Shown one piece after another: positions 1 through 8,403 of a stretch of DNA of 10,816 nt. The stretch spans positions 292,978-303,793 of the forward strand of contig NW_003142800.1 of NCBI RefSeq assembly GCF_000003605.2, given 5' to 3'. A model generated the notes under the pieces. The model had not been told where the DNA came from. It saw nothing but the letters and a program-made list of their open reading frames with translations, and made no database searches. The stretch's first letter is position 1. The number at the start of each line of letters is the position of its first letter. The position numbers and the translations under genes are program-made. This stretch comes from Saccoglossus kowalevskii. Lineage: Eukaryota > Hemichordata > Enteropneusta > Harrimaniidae.

Positions 1-1
1 T

Positions 2-538
2 TACGATTCGTTCATTTGTCAGTTTGATATTACGATTCGTTCATTTGTCAGTTTAAAAGTACGATTCGTTCATTGGTCATTTTGAAAGTACGATTCGTTC
101 ATTGGTCAGTTGAAACGTACGATTCGTTCATTGGTCAGTTTAAAAGTACGATTCGTTCATTGGTCATTTTGAAAGTACGATTCGTTCATTGGTCAGTTTA
201 AAAGTACGATTCGTTCATTTGTCAGTTTGAAAGTACGAATCGTTTATTGGTCAGTTTTAAAGTACGATTCATTCATTAGTCAGTTTGAAAGTACGATTCG
301 TTCATTGGTCAGTTTGAAAGTACGATTCATTCATTAGTCAGTGTGAAATTACGATTCGTTCATTTGTCAGTTTTAAAGTACGATTCATTCATTAGTCAGT
401 GTGAAATTACGATTCGTTCATTGGTCAGTTTTAAAGTACGATTCATTCATTAGTCAGTGTGAAATTACGATTCGTTCATTTGTCAGTTTTAAAGTACGAT
501 TCATTCATTAGTCAGTTTGAAAGTACGATTCATTCATT
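2..538. repeat. 29-bp minisatellite, about 18.5 copies
   Basis: Units begin at 2, 31, 60, 89 and so on to 524, a constant 29-bp step with no length change. Each unit opens with TACGATTCRTTCATT, followed by TGTCAG, GGTCAG or AGTCAG and then an A/T-rich spacer ending in AAAG or AAAT. The array begins at or before the left edge and stops inside a partial unit at about 538. From 263 to 523 two variants alternate strictly: one has CGTTCATTGG or CGTTCATTTG, the other CATTCATTAG. The low divergence suggests recent expansion. No coding role is visible. Confidence 0.95.
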
Positions 539-540
539 TG

Positions 541-3017
541 GATGTGGTAACCGTTCACAGAATCAGTAATGTTATTTATATATAAGCCATAAACCACTTT
601 TCAAAGTCTTGGCATTAAACTAAGGAACCTCAATCGATGACGCATGGACAACGCTTTTCCTAAAATAAGTACGAACGTGTTTTCCTTTTTAAATCAACAA
701 ATAGTCAATATACATAAAATTAAGGTTCATAATTTACTAGTTCTCCGGGGTCACGTGTTATGTTTTTTTTCTTCTGACTTTCAAATACTTGGAATAATTT
801 AACCAAATTTCAAAATATCACTGGCTGTGATGCGAGTTTATTCTTGATTGTACACACTATTAACCTAATAAACCGTGTAGAGTATGGCTTCAATCACACG
901 TCTGAACATTCTTATCCCAGATACCCATTCATTATACAATCAGCGATGTGAAAAAAGCGAACGCCAGCGACAATAGTGTTACTACATTAAACCGTTCTTA
1001 ACGAGATAACACAAAGCCCTGACTTCTGTGCAAAGCGGACTCGCTCACACGACATTATGGATTTTCTAATTTGTCATTGACAGAACAAACAGATGAGGTT
1101 ACGACATGGGGTGCAGAATGCAATGTCTAATGTCAATATTTCTCAATGGACGACAAAGCAGTTGACAACATGCTAGAAACTCTATGCAGAACCTGCCATG
1201 ACCACGTGACTGGACGTTGGCGATGTGTGAACCTTTCACGTGATCATCCGTCGAATCGACCGTCAAAGGTGGGACCCTCACAATAATACACTGCAGATCT
1301 GCTTGAAAGGAAAATGTTCTTGAATGGACCAACAAATCAATAATATTCTTATTCGTGTTTTTTTTTTATTCAGGACGACTCTCGCTCTAACAGGTGGGGA
1401 GGGACAGAACTCGTGAGCTGCCTGCCAATCAACAAGTCCGCAAGACCCGTATTTGTGTTTTCTGCTATCATTAGGTGACAATAAAGATGGTCTATCGATT
1501 TTTTCGGTGGTATAGAGTTTGTATTGAACAACAAGAGGGCTGTAACTACCCATAGTGCATTACGTCATCATAACCCACCTACGCATTACAAGACTAGATA
1601 AATGATTCAGGCGCGTGTCTAAGTAGACTTTAACTTTTAACGCACGCCTCTGTGTAAATTTGCAGAAGTGGAGGGGACGTGTGCTCGATTGCTGAATTAA
1701 CTCCTCAATATATGTTAAATTAGAATACACTATAAAGACTTTCCATTGGGAGTCATCGCAGCTTGTCACTCCCTGTCTGTGACTACACGTTTTCAATCCC
1801 TATAACTGCGTTGTAACCTTCGGTATCACACAACTGCTTCATAATCATTATTAAGTTTACGCTGATATGACCGTGCATAATAACGCATAGACACTTAAGT
1901 TGTAGTCACATTCGATGTCCAATCAAGCATAGGTATAACATTTCATGGAATGGCCAAGCTCAATCGACACTTTTTTTTTCAAACAACTATCGATTTTCCT
2001 GACTTTTGAACGGCGTCGAATGCGTGCGCCCTGCTGTCCCGGGTCACTAGATCCACTTAACACCCCACCTAACAAGTAAGCGCCATGAAGCCAACAGAAA
2101 GGCGAATATTGTTCATGGCATTTTTCTTCTATTATATCATTACGTCAATTTCGCAGATTACTGACGGTTTGAAGAAGGGAGGCAGGTGCGGGTCTCTCTA
2201 AATGATCGGGGTGCTGAAAGATGTGACTGATTCTGTAAGTTGTTGACAGCGAGATCGTTGGTCAACCTATGAACAGCTTTGGTTTTGGGGTGTGATTTTA
2301 TTACTATTCACGTTGTATACGTTGTTCGTTGGAATGAAGACCTGCTTTTGCTTCGGTTCGTGCATGCGACTTGAAATTACTCAAAAAGATTCTCTGGGTA
2401 CTAATATCTGACTAATTGTGTGAGGTCCATACAATTTATGATATATTCTGTGTCAGCTCAGTGACTAGTTTAGGATCCTAAATTTCAACCTTCAAACGTG
2501 ACACCCGATGCGACGTTAATGAAACTCTAATTTATCAACTTTTCAATGAATTTTACACCCATTAGTCATTATAAAGATGTCGATGGTAACATAGTTGCCA
2601 GCCTATGGTCACATCTTTTAGTCAGTATTGGAACATTTTAATTATTAATTGCTATGGTAGAGATACACCACATCTCAAATTGTTTGATGGCCACGTGACT
2701 GGTGCGTCACCTTTTCCTATACTGGATTTAAAACACGATGCTATAATAGTTGATCAATTCCCAAAATACGTTACTGTGACACACAGGAGAATACTATTTC
2801 ATGCCATGAGTGTACATAATACACCAATGAACATTGTCATGCGATGTATAACCAACTTTGTCAGTTATTATGAGTAGGGTTATAACGCTTCGGTATGCAT
2901 ATCCGGTATAATATGCATTGCACGTGTATAATTCATTCTCTAGTTCATGTAAGATATTGGAGAGAATACAGTTTATACAGTGGAACATTCAATTACAGGC
3001 ACTGTGGATTGACTCAC
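541..3017. other. non-coding stretch; Pax gene 3' part not resolved
   Basis: No gene is supported here. On the minus strand this stretch begins with the intron that follows Pax exon 3, so later Pax exons could lie in it. I read the complement from 3017 to about 1100 for a homeodomain helix-3 motif (WFxNRR) and did not find one. A possible last exon is discussed at 2145-2232. Open frames of up to 90 codons, for example 2605-2877 on the plus strand, resemble no known protein and fit chance. A minus-strand AATAAA lies at 1365-1370 inside a plus-strand poly-T run. Confidence 0.5.
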
Positions 3018-3094
3018 CTTTGGCAACGGGGCACTGGTGTCAATGTTCACGTCATTTATTTTGTCTACGTGCATTCTACACATTTTCTTGTCCC
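3018..3094 (-). CDS. Pax gene, exon 3 (internal coding exon)
   Basis: This 77-nt exon is predicted from splice signals. The acceptor is a long T-rich tract ending in TTTTACAG, with AG at 3096-3095. The donor is AAAG|GTGAGT, with GT at 3017-3016. It enters in phase 1: its first bases GG join the final G of exon 2 to make a glycine codon. It then runs 25 codons, opening DKKMCRMHVDK and closing with SAPLPK, and leaves in phase 0. The matching phase, both strong signals and the shared strand support it. The peptide has charged and polar character and matches no domain I recognise; it is not a homeodomain and not the partial homeodomain of Pax2/5/8. An undetected small exon between exons 2 and 3 cannot be excluded. 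Spliced residues are about 195-219. Confidence 0.6.
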
Positions 3095-4634
3095 CTGTAA
3101 AATAAAAAAACATAGACTGAAAGCTGTGTGCTGATAAACATTGCATTTGAACTGATAAAGAAACAATCAAACACATCGATGTTATTTATTTGTGATCTGA
3201 GTTAAACTTTGACAACAAAAGTCAGCAACAGTTTTCATGTAGAGCACATGGGTTGGTTAACACAGGCGATTCTTTAGAATAATGTGGAAAATCGAAGTGG
3301 ACCGTACACGAGAGATGTATTTCCAATAATATCTATAACCTACAGTGCAAGGCACTAATCATTGATAATAATAAATATCATAATATTGATTACAAAAACA
3401 AATAAGGAACGCGAAGGTAGATCAATGTGTCCTGTGAGCTTGCACACGTGTCAACGTTTTACAATTCTTTATGTCAATATAGCACAATGAGCGAACAATG
3501 TAATTATGTTTTCAAACACTAATGTAATGCATCCAATCCGATAGCAGTCTTTCCGCAGAGACATGTGTGTGTGGTTTTTGTTAAGTATTTCAACGGAGAA
3601 GAACCAAGTTCAATAGAGAAGAAAAGCTTGGCATGCAACTTGACAGCTACAGTGAGCACCTTTGTTTTGTTTCCATTGTGAGTGATCGAAGCAGCGATAG
3701 TGTAGAGGCATCATGAAAAGGAGCACGTCAATTAAACCGGCAATGAATGCAGCCAACGCGTTGTAAAGTAAACACGTTACTGGGCAATTAAACTCGGCGT
3801 GTATAACTCAATTATTACAAGTTACTGGCAAAGTATTAACCCTACTCCAATTTCTGGGTGATATGATACACGTCGTCAGTAGTTTTTCCCAGTAATCAAT
3901 GGGACATCATCATCTTCATCATCTTCATCATCATCATCATCTTCATCATCATCATCCTCACAATATTGATTTATATATATGAAGATTATTCAAGTTTATC
4001 CACTTTATATCTAAAAAACCCGTGCAGATTTCTTTAAACTAGGAATTGTTGCTCAAAGGTTACTATATTCTGGCTACGAACAAGAACTCTGTACATCATA
4101 CATTAGAGAATGACGCACAAAAACATGTTGTGATGCAACTAGATGCCAGGTTAATTCGCTGGCGCATCATTAACGCAACAGAAAATAATACACTGATATA
4201 TTGATCTTAAAAAAAAACCATCTTAGTTATGCAATTTGTGATTTGGTAAAATGAAGTCGAAAAATAAGTAAATACGAAGGAAATCAGGAGCTTCACAATT
4301 TTTGTTTGTGCCTTAAGTCACCTGTACAATCATTCTTGATACCGATCTCTCGAGCAGTCAACAAGCTGACTCATCTTGATTTCGGGATTCCACTTTGACT
4401 CACGCAGAATTTCTACAAAAATAGTCTTGTTAGAGGCCTCACTGTATAGGAATCAGTCCTACCTCCTATTTCATTCCACAACGTCAATGTTACACGACGT
4501 TATTTGTCACTCTAACTTTGCAATGACACAACAAACCTGCACTTACAAAGTGGGGTCGGGGTGATGGCATACGGACAGTATTTATATGTTTTCTAACGTA
4601 TATGGTGTAACAGACCAGTAATAGTCAGACTCAC
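3095..4634 (-). other. Pax intron 2 (predicted)
   Basis: The intron is 1540 nt, bounded by GTGAGT at 4634-4629 and TTTTACAG at 3102-3095. It contains the trinucleotide microsatellite at 3905-3956. No other gene or structured RNA was recognised in it. A 9-nt candidate microexon inside it (4404-4412) was considered and set aside. Confidence 0.55.
3905..3956. repeat. (CAT/CTT)n trinucleotide microsatellite
   Basis: A run of CAT triplets interrupted at intervals by CTT, lying inside Pax intron 2. On the minus strand it reads GAT and GAA, so one frame gives a short Asp/Glu run. That frame has no usable phase-1 acceptor and ends soon after the repeat, so I treat it as non-coding. Confidence 0.9.
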
Positions 4635-5201
4635 CTCTCTCTTGTTTGTTACTGCTCACCTCCGATTCCGACAATTTCCTCTTTCTTTTGCCAATGTCAT
4701 TACCAAGTATGGTCTCTATTGTAAACGATGCGGGTTTATCGTGTGACCTCTCGCCTTGATGGTCGGTGTTTTTCTCGATGTCTCCTGAATCTTCCTGGCT
4801 CGCATCTCCGACCTGCATCGTGGTGTTGCGGAGGATGCGATTAATAGAGCTCACGCTCGGCAAATTCTCTTTGGTGCAGACACCTTCGATCAGAAGTCGT
4901 TCACGTATCTCCCATGCAAACATAGAAGAGTTCTCGTGCTTGTAGTCGGATATTCTCTCAATGACTTCTGGCGTGGAAACGCGTGGTTTGCTTCCACCGA
5001 TGGCCCCTGGTAAGATGGACCCTGTCTCAGAATATCGGCTGAGTATTTTGCTCACACAGCCATGGGAGACGAGAAGTTGACGCGATATGTCACAGGGACG
5101 AAGGCCGAGGTGAGCTAGCTCGAGGATACGATGTCTGGTATGAAATGGCAATGGTCGACCATTGGCGAAAATTCCTCCTAGCTGGTTGATACCGCCTTGT
5201 C
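4635..5201 (-). CDS. Pax transcription factor, exon 2: paired domain and octapeptide
   Basis: Sequence-specific DNA-binding regulator of the Pax family, acting in the nucleus. The exon is 567 nt, from acceptor GATAG (AG at 5203-5202) to donor AGAG|GTGAGT (GT at 4634-4633); it enters and leaves in phase 1. In the spliced protein, residues 5-132 form a complete paired domain: the NQLGG and NGRPLP hairpin, the PAI helices with [20 protein letters not shown], the linker [14 protein letters not shown], and the RED subdomain with [10 protein letters not shown] and [12 protein letters not shown]. At the specificity positions 42, 44 and 47 it has Gln, Leu and His. Residues 164-171 (FTIETILG, 4702-4725) match the eh1-like octapeptide that recruits Groucho/TLE corepressors. 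KRKRK at 176-180 is a likely nuclear-localisation patch. There is no internal stop or frameshift. Open reading continues past the donor to a TGA at 4582, probably unspliced read-through. The subfamily is unresolved among Pax1/9, Poxn and Pax2/5/8 types. Confidence 0.95.
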
Positions 5202-5775
5202 CTATCAAACAAGAAATATAGTGAATCAGTTTGACAAGTTTTTCTCTTCATTTCTATATTTTCTTTAATGATTAGCAATACTGTCAATTATCGAATACAT
5301 CCTATCACCCATTTATATCACCCCGGCCACTCTCTCGGAGCACAGCACTTTGAGTTGTTTTCGCTGTATAGCCATGACTGTCTGAAAATCTGTCTATCTG
5401 TCTGCTCTGTTTCCCTGTCGGCATCATTTGAGTCAGTGGAAATATTCTATATCATCGACATCTCCAAATCATTCATTCGATTAAGACCATTTTCCTTCAT
5501 ACTTAATTAACATTTTTATTGCCCGTCTAATTGAATCATACTTGAATTCTGTCTGACTTTGGTACATCAATATCTCCAAATTCTGAAGTAAATTTAGTTT
5601 CTTTACACCAACTTGAATAACCTCATTTGCATGTTAACAAGCTGTGTATTTTTACTTGCACAAAATGTTTCAAAGTAATGAAATAATTAATGAACATCTA
5701 TATTACAAAAAAAAACACACAGTATTTCTAAATAAATAAAAATTCACAATACTTTTGCCTGGAGTTTGTGTTATT

Positions 5776-5971
5776 TATCTGACGCAAACGTTCACGCGGG
5801 CATTCAGTGGGCGATCTGGCGCAGGGGTCCACATTATAAATTGTGATCTGGTACAGAGGTCCACAGTGAGTGATCTGGCGCAGGGTCAACAACAGGAACG
5901 TGGTCTGGTGCGGTGTCCACTACGGGAATGTGAACTAACGCAGGTACCACAGTGATCTGGCACAGGAGACA
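5776..5971. repeat. degenerate minisatellite, about 7 copies of 22-37 bp
   Basis: The core GATCTGGCGCAGGGGTCCAC recurs in diverged form. Copies begin near 5776, 5813, 5845, 5872, 5902, 5932 and 5954, so spacing varies from 22 to 37 bp. The clearest copies are those at 5813, 5845 and 5872. The divergence suggests an old array decaying inside Pax intron 1. A plus-strand open frame across it is a by-product of the repeat. Confidence 0.75.
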
Positions 5972-6061
5972 TTACATTGAAAATATGTTTTAAGTATTTT
6001 TGCTAATTAAATTCTTATCCAAAATAAATAATAAATCGACCCACTCGATATGACACCTAAC

Positions 6062-6318
6062 AGTAGATAATATACTGTTGGAATTGCGATAGAACATGTA
6101 CAATTCGCAGTAGGTAAAATACGAACTGCAGTAGAAATCGGTTGAATTGCGATAGGTGAATTATTACGGTGGGAAATTGCATTTGAACATACACAGCTTT
6201 CATCAAAAAATATACCGTTCGATTTGCTGAAGAAACTACACTTTCTGCCGTAGAAGACGAACTACCATAGAAAATAGACGAATTTCTGTATAAAATTGAA
6301 ACAATCGTGGTAACTATT
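6062..6318. repeat. highly degenerate ~21-bp tandem repeat
   Basis: A motif close to CGAATTGCNGTAGAAAATA recurs: GAATTGCGATAG at 6081, CAATTCGCAGTAG at 6101, CGAACTGCAGTAG at 6122, GAATTGCGATAG at 6144, and GACGAACTACCATAG at 6256. The last part keeps an exact 21-bp step (6235, 6256, 6277, 6298). The middle, about 6165-6230, is poorly conserved. It lies in Pax intron 1 with no coding role visible. Confidence 0.6.
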
Positions 6319-6768
6319 AACTCAATATATTATAGTGCCAAACTTACAAACTAGAATAGACAAATTATATGTAAGTAGACTGATGAATACATTACAGATT
6401 ATAGAGTATGAAATCATCAGTTGGTTAATAGCGCACTTTGTCACACATCATGACCGCCAAATGTGTGTTCGCGGCGTCCTGGTTGTCTGTCGATTCGAGG
6501 CATCATGTCGTGTAATGTATGCCACTTACAATTATCGACTCTAACATTAAAAACATCGATATGTGAAATAGAAAATATTTAACTTAAATATGCCGATAAA
6601 TGTTGTTTTAATGAAATGAAAAAACAAGATGACTGATTGCTTTCCGTAGTATGTCAACCTTACATGTATGCCGAAGGAATTACCGCTCTTTTCTACAGTA
6701 TATTACGATTTTTGGTAGGCAGTAGTTACCAGTAAAAGTTTTACAAGAACTTAAAGAGCAACAGTGTT

Positions 6769-6873
6769 GCACCGCGTCGTGTTCGACGTGCGTCCCACGC
6801 GACGTATACAACGCGTGTAAAATACGTCGCTTTTTACGCGATATTCGAACGCGCCACACGACGACTACGGCGC
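6769..6873. repeat. CpG-dense palindromic (foldback-like) block
   Basis: This is an island of CG dinucleotides in AT-rich DNA. Its centre, 6796-6817, is a 22-bp near-palindrome with CACGCG/CGCGTG arms around GTATAC. A second hairpin pairs CGCGTGTAAAA (6812-6822) imperfectly with TTTTACGCG (6832-6840). Outer arms CGTCGTGT (6775-6782) and ACACGACG (6856-6863) are exact reverse complements and can enclose the rest. It may be a small foldback or MITE remnant; I could not define a target-site duplication. Confidence 0.5.
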
Positions 6874-8084
6874 TTCAAGGTTTGCCGCATTCAATACCTT
6901 TCATTTTTAGTAACCCTACCCAACAACAAACACTAACAAAACCTGAAATACGGGTCATTAAACGCAACCCGCAAATACAATTCGATCCGTGTTCAATCCG
7001 AGTTAGAGTTGGTACCATTAAATAATATCGACAGTTTTTAATATTGCATCATCTTGCCGCGTCTTCGCCGCAATGTTATTATCGAGAAAAAATGTCTGAC
7101 TATAGAAAATAGATATTTCGCCCTGACAAAAAAATTGACTGATCATTGAGTTCAATAATTAGAATTCCTTTGACTTGTAACATGAAAATCTGTTCCAGTT
7201 ATAGAACTGAGATCAGGTAAGTTGCTAGGCTACGATCTACATGCAACCCAATGGTCTATTAGAAATAGAGATATAATTCCAAAAGAAAATTGCATCTGCC
7301 AGTTACGTCTCCAAAAGAAGTGAAGATAAATTTCATTTTCTTTTCACATGCAATGCTTGAAACACGGATAGAAACAAAAAGAAGAATCTGTACAATTTTG
7401 AGTTCAAATGATACCGTGTTTATAGTCTCTTTGCCTCGTACGCACACCGTTGCTTTCACATAAATAATTTAATAAATAAATCTGTCGAGCATGCTCTACA
7501 TCTGTGCTATTAGTACTTTTTACTTTTTATTTTCGATAAAAATGATGACACCGTAATGCGCCGAAGGCATTTAAACAAACGAAATAAGAATATTTATATA
7601 ATTCATTAAGAGAGGGCAATAATGCAGTGTTTGTGGTATTGTACAATTGTCGGCGAGAAGTCTTGCAATTAAAGAGCGGTGATTATAAAACAAAGCGATG
7701 AACGGCGGGGGTGAATGAATATATAATATGCGTGCTAAACATATTGAAGATGTTAAAAAAAAACAATGCAGTTTTATGACGACAATCACCTTGTCATATT
7801 AGCGAAATAAAAACGCGTGGCTCAGGTAGATTGTATAAAAGTGAAAAAAAAACAACTGTGAAACACGCGCTGAGCACGCGTCTGGATGGCTGGTTCAACT
7901 CAAGTACCGGCAATGCTACTGTGTTACACAGATTGGTTTGCGTATTGACTTTATTACTCAATGTGATCCATGCCGGAAGGCACTCTGGATTAGATCATGT
8001 GGATGATATTAGTATACGGATTCGCAAAGGCAGTTCTTACACACAAGCATAAACTCACCGCCAATTTCAACAAATTGTACTTAC

Positions 8085-8097
8085 CTTTATGTGCCAT
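8085..8097 (-). CDS. Pax gene, exon 1 coding part (start codon)
   Basis: Thirteen coding bases: ATG GCA CAT AAA G, then the near-perfect donor GTAAGTA at 8084. The ATG at 8097-8095 sits in ACCATGG, an optimal metazoan start context. An in-frame TAA at 8172-8170 lies 25 codons upstream, so the open frame cannot extend far. The donor leaves in phase 1 and its last G joins GA of exon 2 to form a glycine codon, giving [14 protein letters not shown] at the N-terminus. A very short first coding exon with a phase-1 junction ahead of the paired box is typical of Pax genes. A second GTGAGT at about 8058 would leave in phase 0 and break the frame. Confidence 0.8.
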
Positions 8098-8231
8098 GGT
8101 GAGTTGGGTTGATTCAAGTGAGAACGAGTCAGTAATAAAACCCCAGAAGATAGATGCTGTCAATTTGTCTTAAGAGTGTCTCGATACCGACTTTTATGAT
8201 GCTCGGGATCTGTACTACTACGATGTTTTTG
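8098..8231 (-). other. predicted Pax 5' untranslated region
   Basis: About 134 nt between the start codon and the transcription start predicted roughly 30 nt downstream of the TATA box. TCA at 8236-8234 is a weak initiator candidate. There is an in-frame stop at 8170-8172. The exact 5' end is an inference. Confidence 0.45.
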
Positions 8232-8245
8232 GGTGATTTGTTCTC

Positions 8246-8403
8246 ATTGGTTTCTTATATAACTTTTCGACTTACTCAAACTATTTCAATCGAGGCAGGT
8301 CTGCTTACTGATGTTCGCTTTTGATTGGAAGAAACAACTGCCAAGCAGCCTCGGCATTGGCTAAAGAAAGTCTTAGCATCGGGAGCCGTTATAGCGCATG
8401 CGC
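8246..8403 (-). promoter_or_regulatory. Pax core and proximal promoter: TATA, CCAAT, NRF-1-type site
   Basis: On the minus strand, TATATAAG at 8261-8254 matches the TATA consensus. CCAAT boxes lie at 8328-8324 and 8360-8356, about 95 and 127 bp upstream of the predicted start; a third, at 8250-8246, is downstream of the TATA box and so less likely to act. GCGCATGCGC at 8394-8403 is a perfect palindrome of the NRF-1 type. Order and spacing fit a promoter driving the exon at 8085-8097. Individual motifs of this length occur by chance; the arrangement is the evidence. Confidence 0.5.

Larger units (their letters stand above)
5202..8084 (-). other. Pax intron 1 (predicted)
   Basis: The intron is 2883 nt, from GTAAGTA at 8084-8078 to the T-rich TTTCTTGTTTGATAG ending at 5202. 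CTGAT at about 5226-5230 (minus strand) is a plausible branch site. A phase-1 intron just before the paired box is a widely shared Pax feature. The interior holds two degenerate tandem repeats (5776-5971 and 6062-6318) and a CpG-rich palindromic block (6769-6873). Apart from these I see nothing in it; open frames such as 7831-8052 on the plus strand resemble no known protein. Confidence 0.75.

Noticed and set aside
1350-1400. Plus-strand poly-T acceptor followed 20 nt later by ACAG|GTGGGG, like a microexon
   Set aside because: An isolated poly-T run can mimic an acceptor, and no plus-strand gene with matching exons is visible.
1278-1796. Minus-strand frames at 1278-1553 and 1560-1796 as later Pax exons
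   Set aside because: The acceptors are poor, there is no homeodomain or known Pax C-terminal motif, and only the second (after ACAGACAG near 1771) could enter in phase 0.
2605-2877. Plus-strand frame of 90 codons with an ATG
   Set aside because: No recognisable domain. A few frames of this length are expected by chance in six frames of AT-rich DNA of this size.
3905-3980. Asp/Glu-rich peptide encoded on the minus strand by the trinucleotide repeat
   Set aside because: The acceptor next to the repeat would give an immediate stop in phase 1, and the pattern is explained by a microsatellite.
4404-4412. A 9-nt microexon on the minus strand between TTTTTGTAG and GTGAGT, phase-compatible between exons 2 and 3
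   Set aside because: Too short to support from sequence alone. Exons 2 and 3 already join cleanly without it.
6979-7010. Pol III B-box-like GTTCAATCC, possible tRNA-derived SINE
   Set aside because: No A box at the expected distance upstream, and no A-rich tail or flanking duplication was seen.
7831-8052. Plus-strand 73-codon frame opposite the start of Pax intron 1
   Set aside because: It begins at a non-ATG codon, matches nothing known, and is within chance length.
8048-8060. Second donor-like CGGTGAGT downstream of exon 1 on the minus strand
   Set aside because: It would leave exon 1 in phase 0, which does not match the phase-1 acceptor of the paired-box exon.
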